DNA of 20,057 nt from positions 5,693 through 25,749 of the forward strand of contig JBBBWG010007036.1 of the NCBI GenBank assembly GCA_037176905.1, read 5' to 3'. This document shows positions 1 through 8,502 of the stretch, one piece after another. This DNA comes from Azolla pinnata (lineage: Eukaryota; Streptophyta; Polypodiopsida; Salviniales; Salviniaceae). Positions within the stretch are counted from its first letter, which is position 1; each line of letters opens with the position of its first letter. The position numbers and the translations under genes are program-made. The notes under the pieces are model-generated. The model was not told where the DNA came from. It worked only from the letters and a program-made list of their open reading frames with translations, and did no database searches.

Positions 1-31
1 GCTCTGTTCTGTACCTGCAGCTGCCACAGAT

Positions 32-77
32 CTAACCCTAACCCTAACCCTAACCCTAACCCTAACCCTAACCCTAA
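32..77. repeat. Telomere-type (CCCTAA)n array upstream of the ERF gene
   Basis: About seven and a half perfect CCCTAA hexamers in a row. The array ends 24 bases before the ATG at 102, so it is probably in the 5' leader or core promoter of the ERF gene. The unit is a hexamer (TTAGGG type), not the TTTAGGG heptamer usual for plant telomeres. Short telo-boxes (AAACCCTAA) are known promoter elements in plants; a long hexamer array in this place is unusual. It is an internal array, because genes continue on its right side. Confidence 0.95.
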
Positions 78-101
78 TTCCATCGCCCTGTGCCAACAAC
101 C

Positions 102-2434
102 ATGTGTTGGGGATCCGTCATATCCGGCCGTGGCAACTTCTCCATCCCCAAAGACGCCTTCGATTGGACCCGCGTCTGTGATTTCTCTGCCGACCACGAC
201 TCCTCCTCCTCCTCCTCCTCCTCCTCCGAACACCCTAAGCCCCTCCGACGCCTCGATTCCTCGGATTCCTTCGGAATCGACGATATTTTCTGCGACGAGC
301 TTGCTCCACCGAAGAAGAAGAAGCATGGAAAGGGGTCGTCCTCGGTCTCAGAAGATGAAGTGTCTCATTCAGCTTCCACCAAGCTCCTCCCCGTCTCTTC
401 TCCACCTTCACATTCTTCTGCCGGTAAGGCCTCTCTACCTTTAACACGGTATGTTCTTGGAAGATGTGATATGCCCACATCTGTAGATGTTTCACGGATG
501 TCAAAAGAGTGGATGATGGCAAGATGCATGCAAAGTCTTCTCGGGATGCTGGTGTAACATGCTCTCGGAACTTAGATCCATGGATGCATCTACATGTGGT
601 GGGCGTTTCCTCTGGATGATGGCCGATCACGCTTGCACATGCATAAAATCTGTGTCTTTGAGGTATACTGTTAACGGTCTGGAACATACAGTATCATCTG
701 TGTGGATGGTATGGAAATCTTCGTCAAAGGATGGGAAATCTTAACTTACATGCAGTACTTTGCATGTGAAAATCAAAATTTGTTGTATTCTCTTGCATAT
801 ATATATGTATGTATGTATGTATGTATGCATCTTTTTGCCAAATGATGGGTGATCATATCCAAGATCCAATTCTTTACATGTGAAATAGCACGTTTCTGGC
901 TTATACAATTCTGTATTTGTTAGCTTTTGAAATTCTCCCTCAATAGATGGGCGATACATGCAATGCCTTGTCTGTAAAATTACACGTTCTTGGAATATCT
1001 ACACACACATATCTGCGAGTGTGGATGATTAGATTGGAGGATCTTGTTCAAGGTGTAAAGTAAAGCATAAGAGGCATGTGTATGTTGTATTGTGGACTAA
1101 CCTCTCGATTTGATAAATCTGCAGCGAGAGAGAGGAAGCATACATACAGGGGAATCAGGCAGAGGCCATGGGGCAAATGGGCGGCGGAGATAAGGGACCC
1201 TCGCAAAGGTGTCAGGGTGTGGCTCGGCACGTTTGACACTGCCCAAGAAGCTGCCTGTGCCTATGATGCTGCAGCTCTGAAGATACGGGGCAAGAAAGCG
1301 AAGCTCAATTTCACACTTGAGGAGCCTGCATCTCTCATGATCCGTGACAAGAAGATATCGAAGCGGCCCAGTAAGGCCTTTGTGTCCAAGAAGCAGCCCT
1401 CACACTGTATTGGTGTCAGCAATGAGAAGAAAGAATCATCGGATCATGGATTCAGCACGGCCTCTGTGAGTCCTAACATGTTTGAAGCTCCTCCTCGTAG
1501 GAGCAGTCCTGCTCTGCCTCTTACCATGGATACAAAGAAGAGATCAGAAGGAGACTGGAAGCCTCCTCGCCGCACGCTGGCAGCAGATGCACCGGGCGCT
1601 ATGAAGGAGGCTAGCTCGGCAGATGGCTGCCTCTGGTCTCTGAAGAGCTCCAGCTGTAACGATTGGGAATTCGGATCGCTCTCGATCAAGCAGCGGCGCA
1701 GTGAAGTGAGTGGGCTTCCATCTGATCATCTACACTGGTGTCCGAAAGCAGCTCGGGATGTGAAACAGCATCATCAGCAAGGGGTTCATGGTGATCATCA
1801 CCGTCTTCCAGAGTTTCCATTGCTGTCCAACTGCGCCGAGGCCGAGCTTCGCAACTGTTCTGTGCTCGATTCCACCTGCGAAGCATTGAGAAGTGGCGCG
1901 GGTGGCTCGTTGGACAGCGGCCGGCTGCTTGGAGCTCTGAATCCTGATATTAAGGCTAGTGAATTCTTGCCCACAAATGCCAGAGGCAAACTGTTTGCTT
2001 CTCATGATGCTAAAGGGTCACCCTTCGGGTCTGGCTTGTCCATTCTGGAATTCGACACACCCTCTTCGACATCGAGCTATTTGCCCACATTCAACAAGGA
2101 CATTGTTGGTCATGACACTCTGCAGGAGCAACAACTGACATATGGATCAGCAGCTATGTCAGGAATGGAGGAGAAACCTTCTCTCGACGAACTGTGGAAG
2201 ATCACATCTTCCTCCTTTCCCGACAACAACGATAATGCACACCAACTGTCTGATAGCAGGGGAGATTCGATGGACGGATTCTTTCCCGACAATGATGCTT
2301 CACTCTCGTTCGCCGACAATGGTGGTGCCCAGCTGTTGGATTGCGGGGCAAACACACTGCTACTAGATGGGCTCTTTCCGGAGAATGATGCCTTGGTCTC
2401 TCTTTGGAGCTTCGAAGATGTAGCTGCTTACTGA
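102..2434 (+). CDS. Group VII ERF (AP2/ERF) transcription factor, two exons
   Basis: Predicted 543-residue nuclear DNA-binding transcription factor. Exon 1 is 102-423, the GT-AG intron 424-1124, exon 2 1125-2434; the phase-1 junction gives Ala108. ATG 102 is chosen because the protein then starts MCWGSVIS, close to the MCGGAII motif that makes group VII ERFs (RAP2.12, HRE) oxygen-sensitive N-degron substrates: Cys2 is kept, the first Gly is Trp. Next come an acidic/aromatic stretch ([11 protein letters not shown], 18-28), a Ser run (34-42) and a basic KKKK cluster (71-74, possible nuclear signal). The AP2 domain spans about 113-170 with [12 protein letters not shown] and [11 protein letters not shown], carrying the Ala and Asp of ERF-type (GCC-box) binding. 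Its sequence is nearly that of angiosperm group VII proteins. The C-terminal half is low in known domains and ends with acidic/hydrophobic repeats (FPDNND, FFPDND, LFPEND, then LWSFEDV), probably activation motifs. It is longer than the family's usual 250-400 residues. The exon structure is inferred from splice consensus and reading frame. Confidence 0.88.
795..829. repeat. (ATGT)n / AT microsatellite in the ERF intron
   Basis: A short run of TA dinucleotides passes into about five ATGT tetramers inside the 701-base ERF intron. The rest of the intron shows no coding signal. Confidence 0.85.
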
Positions 2435-3050
2435 AGCGGTAAGTCGGATATATGGTAGTTTCAAGAAGGCATAGTTCTCCGCTTCATTTGTATGCATAAA
2501 TGTAATCGCATATCCATACCAGTTCAATCGGTCAATCATGGAACTGGAATTCTTATTTATAATGAAACAGGGTTTGAGGTCTCGAGACTAGATGATTGCT
2601 CGAGCCAAAGGCGCTTTGGCTGTATAATCTAATTTCCATATCTCAGATTTTTCTCAACAGCTCTTTGAAGTATGCAACCATGGTGGTAGCCAAGGGAAGC
2701 AAGTACTGGGCTACGGCCACCTTGCATATTTTTGCATGTATTTTGCTTGCATCTCTGGACAATTTTAGTTGAAGAAACAACACATTGGATTTTTATTCGG
2801 AGGCATCGAGCATTGGGAGCTTAGTATTCCCGTCTCGGTTTTTATGTTTTGTTTGGAGATGATGTGGTTGCTGGCAGTATTGCAGGAATTGAAAAAGTGT
2901 GGTGGTATCCAAAGAACATCAGAAGCATAACTTCAACACTTCGGGAAGCAATTGAAACAGTTCTTTGGATACTTTTCACAAAGTGTTGAAATTATGCTGC
3001 TGATGTTAGCTAGTAATCGAAAGCTAGCAGACATTTTACTTGAACAGCTG
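2435..3050. other. 3' flank of the ERF gene, no gene seen
   Basis: Noncoding sequence holding the ERF 3' UTR. AT-rich stretches near 2495-2565 (ATAAATGTAA, TTTATAATGAA) could serve as polyadenylation signals. No convincing gene or mobile element was recognised up to the triplicated repeat that begins at 3051. Confidence 0.5.
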
Positions 3051-3376
3051 ATGAATTTCAACAATCCAAATACATTGTGGGCTTTGTATTGTGCCCGGGA
3101 ACAGCAAGTGCAAAATATAAAACCCCATGGCACTGTTTGATCGTTTATGAATTTCAACGATCCAAAAGTTCATTGTGGGCTTTGTATTGCGGCCCCATGC
3201 CTGGGCAAAACAGCAAGTACAAAATCAAAAACCCATAACACGGTTTTGATCTCTATCTCTGATGAATTTCAACAATGCAAAAACTTCATTGTGGGCTTTG
3301 TTGTATTGCGCCCCCATGCCTGGGCAAAACAGTGAAAAATACAAAAATCAACAAACCCAAGGCACTGTTTGATTGC
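3051..3376. repeat. Three imperfect tandem copies of a 96-115 bp unit
   Basis: Copies begin at 3051, 3147 and 3262, each with ATGAATTTCAACRATSCAAA. Each continues with CATTGTGGGCTTTGTATTG, a CCCCATGCCTGGGCAAAACAG block (altered in copy 1) and an end resembling GGCACTGTTTGAT. Copies 2 and 3 resemble each other most. Short reading frames here are by-products of the repeat and are not called as genes. Origin unknown; it lies in the convergent spacer between the ERF and kinase 3' ends. Confidence 0.85.
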
Positions 3377-3433
3377 TACAAGCAAGCACAAGATGGTCCT
3401 GTCTTCTCTGCAAATTAGTCGATGAAAACAGTT

Positions 3434-3534
3434 GACGTCGAATTCGTACACGATCGTCGAGCCATTGAGACCGGTTGTCTTCTGGACTTAGAGACGTCGA
3501 ATTCGTACATGATCGCCGAGCCATTGAAACGGTT
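3434..3534. repeat. Direct repeat of about 42 bp, period 59
   Basis: Two copies (3434-3476 and 3493-3534) share GACGTCGAATTCGTACA, GATCG, CGAGCCATTGA and a closing CGGTT, with a few substitutions. It lies in the 3' flank of the kinase gene. Function unknown. Confidence 0.85.
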
Positions 3535-3719
3535 AAATCTCGGTGGCTCTGCGATGCCATTGGCGAGTAAGGACGAGGAGAAACATTCCATGTAAAAAGA
3601 TTGTCTAACAGACCAGCATTTTGTTGGTGCGGGCCCGAAGCTATCGATTGACCGAGCGAATGCCATGTTTGAGGATCATTCGGGTCACCCGACTTGGAAT
3701 GCAATGCCGTGTAAGAAGA

Positions 3720-6013
3720 TCAGAAGAAGAACTCGAGATCCAGATACGATTCGGGCTCGGCCGGGGCATAGCAACGGGCGGGGGGGGGCGAGCAGAGAGT
3801 TATCTTGGGCTTAGCGAATGCGGGCGGGGGCGGAGGAGGAGGAGGAGGAGGGTGGTGGTGGAGAGGCTCTGGGATCTTCGGGGGGGTCATGCTGCGGACG
3901 AGGGCCCAGTTGATGCCGTCGAAGAAGGGGTGGTGTTTGAGCTCGGCGGCGCCGCGGCGGCAAGCCAGACGCTGCTGCGGGTCCTTGACGAGCAGGCGCT
4001 CGATGAGGTCCCTCGCGGGGGAGCTGATACTGCGGCCGCCGTCGGGGAACGCGAGCGGCTGCCCGATCACGTTGAAGAGCGTGGCGCGGTTGCTGGAGCC
4101 CTTGAAGGGCGTGCGGCCGACGAGGAGCTCGTACACGAAGATGCCGAGCGTCCACCAGTCGACGGCGCTCCCGTGGCCGTCGCCGCGGATGATCTCGGGG
4201 GCCAGGTACTCGTGCGTGCCGACGAACGACGTCGAGCGCGCGCCCGTCGGCTCCGCCATCAGCTCCGGCAGCTGCCCAGATGTCTCGGCACGCTGCTGGC
4301 TTCTGCAGTTCACCGTCATCGGCTTCTTCTGCTCCTGTTTCTGCTCCTGCTTCCTCGCGCAGCTCACGAGCTTGTCGATCGAGGAGAAGAGCTTCGGGAT
4401 GAAGCACGAGGCCGGCGCGACACGACGATGGCACGAGACCTCGCATACCGCGAGCTGGTGCTCGGCCGCTGCCGCTTGCCCCGCTACCACCGGCCCCGGC
4501 CCGAGCACCAACGTCGGCCTCACCATGCAGCGCAGCGACAGGTCGAAGTCCGACAGCATGATGTGCCCGTCGTCGCGCACCAGTATGTTCTCGGGCTTCA
4601 GGTCCCTGTAGATCACGCCCATCATGTGCAGGTACTCGAGCGCCAGCAGCACCTCGGCAGCGTAGAACCTGCGCCAAATCCACGATCAACCATCTTTCGA
4701 ATCCTAACCCTAACCCTAACCCTAGCGTGAATCCGTGAACCATCTTTCTAGCCCTAACCCTAACCCTAACCCTAGCCCTAGCCCTAGCCCTAATCCTAGC
4801 GCGAATCCATGAACCATCTTTCTAACCCTAACCCTAGCCCTAGCCCTAGCCCTAACCCTAACCCTAACCCTAGCGCGAATCCGTGAACCATCTTTCTAGC
4901 CCTAACCCTAACCCTAAACCTAGCTCGAATCCGTGAACCATCTTTCTAACCCTAACCCTAACCCTAACCCTAGCTCGAATCCGTGAACCATCTTTCTAAT
5001 CCTAACCCTAACCCTAGCCCTAGCTCGAATCCGTGAACCCTAACCCTGACCCTAACCCTGACCCTAACCCTAAATCCCTGAGACAGATGCGATTACCTTG
5101 CAGCTGATTCCGCGAAGCACTTCCCTGGCTGCCTCTGCCTCAGCATGTGCAGGTCTCCGCCGGGGCAGAACTCCATGACCAGGCATGCCAGCTTCTCCGT
5201 CTCGAAGTGCGCGTACAGAGACGGCAGGAAGGGATGGTCCAGGCTCTCCAGGATCTCCCTCTCCGTCTTCGCTCTCAGCATCTTCTTCCTGCTGGCCAGC
5301 GACCGCTTGTCCATCATCTTGATCGCAAACAGGTACGGGCCAGGCCCTGCGTTCGGGTTAGGGTTAGGGTTAGGGTTAGGGTTCGGGTTAGGGTCTGGGC
5401 CAGCGTTGGTGCGGAGCTCCGCAAGATAGACGCTGCCGATGTCGCCGCACCCTAATCTGCTCAGCAGCGTGAAGTGGTTCATCCCAATGGCGCCTTCCTT
5501 AGCTTGCAGCGCATGAATCGCTGCCCATTTCGAATCATTCGCCTCCTTGTGAGGTTTGGTGCTGTGCTGCGAAGAAGAAGAAGACGACGACGACGACGAA
5601 GAAGAAGCAGAAGAAGCAGACGAAGCAGACGAAGCAGAAGAAGGCGATGAAGACGATGAGGATGAGGATGAAGCGATCAGAGTACAGGCCCTGGTTTTGA
5701 GCTTCTCCTCCTTCCGCTTCCTGCTCAGAATGATGTCGAGTATGGCTTGCCCTTGCTTCGCGATCACATTCTCTTCCTCCGCCGTCTCATCCTCCTCGGC
5801 ACTCGTGCTCCCGACGGCTGCTGCTGCTGCGTGGAGCCGACTGTCGAAGCTCGCGCTGCTCAGGTTGCTCCCGATGCTGGATCCGGATCCGCTGGTGAAG
5901 AAGCGGTGCTCGGATGGGCTGCAGATCACCTCCGCCATGGATTCTAAACTCCCGAGGGCCGAAGAAAGCTGAAGCGCGCAGGCTTCCGATATACACTTGC
6001 TGCCCGCGGACAT
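3720..6013 (-). CDS. AGCVIII protein kinase, AGC1/D6PK-like, two exons
   Basis: Predicted 621-residue Ser/Thr kinase; relatives phosphorylate PIN auxin carriers at the plasma membrane. Exon 1 is 6013-5097, the intron 5096-4669 (GT-AG), exon 2 4668-3720; the split codon gives Arg306. ATG 6013 is the first ATG in the frame. The N-terminus is Ser-rich (poly-Ser about 115-148). Kinase features in order: Gly loop GCGDIGSV (188-195), an unusual Asn-Pro repeat insert (about 203-226) between strands beta2 and beta3, AIK Lys232, alpha-C Glu251, [14 protein letters not shown] just before the junction, YRDLKPEN (326-333), and DFD (346-348), the AGCVIII replacement of DFG. The subdomain VII-VIII insert of about 99 residues (354-452) is typical of AGCVIII and ends [13 protein letters not shown]. 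The activation segment [12 protein letters not shown] starts at Ser453, the expected PDK1 site. The tail has a poly-Pro run and ends DLEFFF, a hydrophobic PDK1-docking-like end. All catalytic residues are present, so the kinase looks active if the insert is tolerated. Confidence 0.9.
4700..5072. repeat. Telomere-type repeat array with higher-order structure filling the kinase intron
   Basis: CCCTAA hexamers, with CCCTAG, CCCTGA and similar variants, are broken up by a unit containing GAATCCGTGAACCATCTTTC. The ACCATCTTTC core occurs at 4689, 4739, 4813, 4887, 4937 and 4987, i.e. at spacings of 50, 74, 74, 50 and 50. The two spacings differ by 24 bases, exactly four hexamers. The array fills nearly all of the 428-base intron. 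The transcript reads UUAGGG here. The copy nearest the 3' splice site (4689) is unlike the others and continues into the normal intron end. Confidence 0.92.
5349..5399. repeat. Telomere-type (TTAGGG)n within kinase coding exon 1
   Basis: The + strand reads GGGTTA repeated about five times, with two TTC interruptions. The gene is on the - strand, so the mRNA carries CCCUAA repeats read in the CCT-AAC frame as alternating Pro and Asn. It lies between GSVYLAEL and [10 protein letters not shown] of the kinase domain. The orientation is opposite to the repeat in the adjoining intron. Confidence 0.93.
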
Positions 6014-6237
6014 GGATTCACAGTCATGGCGATGGAAGGGTCGATCATGGCAGCAGCAGCAAGTCGGGAGGCGCTGCACACTCCCAAGATTGCACACGTA
6101 AGGAGGAGGGCGGAGGGATCATGCGACATGATTGCTTCATGATTTGGGAGAGGGAAGGAAGAGAAGGAAGGAAGAGAAAGAAGGAAAGCAGAGCGCCATG
6201 GATCCTTGAAGCACAGAGCTCGAATCTCGGAATTCGC

Positions 6238-6300
6238 CCACTTCCTCTTCCTCTTCCTCTTCATCTTCTTCCTCTTCCCATCTTTTCTTCTCCGATTTCC
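6238..6300. repeat. Pyrimidine-rich (CTTCCT)n tract in the probable kinase 5' leader
   Basis: CTTCCTCTTCCT-type repeats on the + strand give a GA-rich tract on the kinase sense strand, about 225-290 bases upstream of ATG 6013. GA/CT-rich leaders are common in plant genes. No clear TATA box was identified for this promoter. Confidence 0.6.
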
Positions 6301-6577
6301 AAAGCTCCCTTTGGCCATCGCCATGGCCATGACTGAGGATTGATTCAAGCTTTTTTTTTTTTTGCTTGCAATGCAATGCAATGCATCATCTTCCTCAATG
6401 AGATGCATCAGATTCTCAACCAAAGCCTCTTGTTGGTGTTGGGCATCACAAAACAGAATATTATTTCTACTCACCCCCGTCTCGATCGAATCCGACTCGG
6501 AATCTTGATGTTCGTGTCATCGTCATGCAGACTCTGTCTGGCTTTTTTTTTTTTTCATTTTTACCGCCTGCGGTAAG

Positions 6578-6616
6578 CCCTAAACCCTAAACCCTAAACC
6601 CTAAACCCTAAACCCT
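6578..6616. repeat. (CCCTAAA)n, plant telomere-type heptamer array
   Basis: About five and a half perfect CCCTAAA heptamers, roughly 570 bases upstream of the kinase start codon. This is the classical plant telomere unit, unlike the hexamers elsewhere in the window. It could act as a telo-box-type element for the kinase promoter, but no data in the sequence prove this. Confidence 0.95.
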
Positions 6617-7107
6617 GGATCCTGCATTTGGTGGCGGCTAACATCAACGAGTCTTAAACCCAGCTGACAGATTGGGGCATTCCAAAGCTCTGCATTGCCC
6701 GTCTCGATGGTTTTCCCGAGCTGTGATGGGATGGGATGATACTTTGATGCACTCACTGCTCGTCTGTGCGTGACTCGTCGACAGACGAAAAAATCCGTTT
6801 CATCTTGGCACCCCGAATGTTGTGTGACTTGTTTTGACGGAGGCAAATCACTTCACTTAGTAGCGATGCCTGATGTCCCAAGAACACTTTTTCCGGGGGA
6901 TAAGCATCGCTCCCCTTCCTCTTTCTACAGATGTTTCTAAACTCATTCATCTGTGGGGACTTAGATCCCCGGAAGTGCATGGGGGTATTCCTCGATGTAG
7001 AACTCGTGAATGGCGGAGAGCAAGAAGAGCATTAAATATGTTTTGCAAAGGATCAGGTGCCCTCATTACTGACATAAATAGATGGCATTCTAGGTAAGTG
7101 ACAAAGC
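6617..7107. other. Spacer with no recognisable gene
   Basis: Only short reading frames with no family resemblance are present. It sits between the heptamer array and the LINE relic; an older, unreadable part of the same LINE could extend here. Confidence 0.5.
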
Positions 7108-7920
7108 TTGTCCAAAGTGTCCAAAGTTTTGATAGATCTGAAAAGGAGGTGGGTACAGATCTTTACTAGAGGTGCAGTTGGTGAGAAGCAAGCTTCTCTA
7201 TTGCTCAACTATATACTCCTATCGACTATATGGTATGTACCATCAAGTTGGATTTCCTCCGAATCGTGTATTACCCAAGCGAAGAGGATGGTGTGCGATG
7301 TCTGGGATCAATGGACAAGATCTAAGGTGGCATGGGATATCATTACTCTTTCACGAACGAGTTCATAGTGGGCTTGTTGAGGTGGATCCATTAGCTTAGA
7401 GCTAAGCCTTATTAAAGTAAATTAGTTGAGTAACCTTGGAAAGACTTCATGCTCTGAAGAGCATCAAGCTCAGTAGCCCAGGGATGGTGGCCCATGGTAG
7501 GCTGAACCGAGGTGGTTAATTTTTAAACAACCAAGCTCATCTTTTAAATTCATGGGAGGACAAGTTCGTACACGGCCTTTTTTAAGTATGAGATGATATA
7601 AAAGAAGGGATTGCACACAATTCCACCAAGCGATTCCATCGAGGAGAAACGCCACAATTTGGAGCCCAAGTTTTGCGGACACAAATGGTCAACTGTTTGG
7701 TGCGAGGGCAAAATGGAACCGGAGAAAACTGTCTTATGGACCAACAAACTCGTGTGACTTGTGGAAATCCTTTCTATTGAAACCAGAAAGAGAGTAGTAG
7801 AACAGAGAAACTCAAAGGCATCATCAAAGGGGGAAAAAATGACGAGACAAGCTTCTGCTCGGTCGATCGCTTGCAAAAATTGCTTAAACTGCATCCAAGA
7901 GAGGTGGTGAGGTATCTTGA
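7108..7920 (+). mobile_element. Decayed non-LTR retrotransposon (LINE), C-terminal reverse-transcriptase region
   Basis: The conceptual translation resembles the end of plant LINE reverse transcriptases. ILLSTIWYVPSSW and VCDVWDQW match the SSIWYxAxxW and FxWxG region that follows the palm. KVAWDIITL then continues, after a frame change near 7368, as GLVEVDPLA, the GGLGIxDPxAQS motif. Further on SIKLSSPGM, FKYEM and IPPSDSIEEKRHN can be read with several stops (after 7397, and at 7518-7620). There is no full-length ORF, and upstream RT motifs and the endonuclease are not visible. This is a dead 5'-truncated copy. The 3' boundary is uncertain and may reach about 8010. Confidence 0.6.
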
Positions 7921-8077
7921 CTCCTCATCAAAGGAACCAAAGTTCTAGGTTGGGGATCGCGTGTTGTTATTATTATGACATGATGTGAAGACCATCGGAG
8001 ACCTTGTGGCAAGATCGATTGTAAGCTCGTTTATAATCTTCGATCAAACAAATAATGCTGTATTTTGCCTGGGTCGT

Positions 8078-8132
8078 GATTCAAACCCCTAACCTTCTCC
8101 AGAATGAACTTTAGACATTAGACATTAGACCA
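8078..8132 (-). other. Possible pol III A/B boxes of a tRNA-derived SINE relic
   Basis: On the - strand TGGTCTAATG (8132-8123) resembles an A box. GGTTTGAATC (8087-8078) resembles a B box (consensus GGTTCGANNC). The 35-base gap is in the normal range. No SINE body, tail or target duplication was recognised, so this may be chance. Confidence 0.22.
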
Positions 8133-8502
8133 TTAATACTAATAATCTTATATAAATGGAATCCTCAGTTTTTGAATAGTTAGTTTGGACTATCAGTCCA
8201 TTGAGGAACAGTTTTTTTTCCTGCTGATCTTCCGTTCTCTCCCACCCGATGCATTTGCAGTGAGATCATCAGTTTGTTTCAGGAATGTGTCCCCGAGGAG
8301 AGTGGACTTTCTCAAACCGCAGGATTCGATGCCTATTATCTATCATATGTGGACGATATTCATCAGAACGCGATGATATGAAAAATTGCTTGAGAAGATC
8401 ATACATCATCTCTATTCAATGTACGTATTCGAAAGTAGGTGTGTGTACAGTAAGCTTGTGATGATATTCCAGGTGGGGGGTTTCGTTGTTGGAACGAGCA
8501 TT

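Noticed and set aside
1..77. A true chromosome end
   Set aside because: The array is short and gene-proximal, with unique sequence on both sides; the same unit occurs inside an intron.
90..101. Start of the ERF at GTG 90
   Set aside because: A nuclear plant gene should start at ATG; ATG 102 gives the diagnostic MC start.
3621..4730. Long + strand reading frames (up to 369 codons) over the kinase exon
   Set aside because: They are antisense shadows of a GC-rich coding exon; their translation is rich in Arg, Ala and Gly with no domain, whereas the - strand frame gives a full kinase.
4689..4998. CRISPR-like array from regularly spaced repeats
   Set aside because: The spacers are themselves telomeric hexamers and the context is a plant intron; no cas genes.
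5556..5972. + strand acidic reading frame opposite the kinase N-terminus
   Set aside because: The Glu/Asp run is just the complement of the poly-Ser codons of the kinase; no family resemblance.
6014..6097. Kinase start at GTG 6097
   Set aside because: Non-ATG start; the first ATG in frame is 6013.
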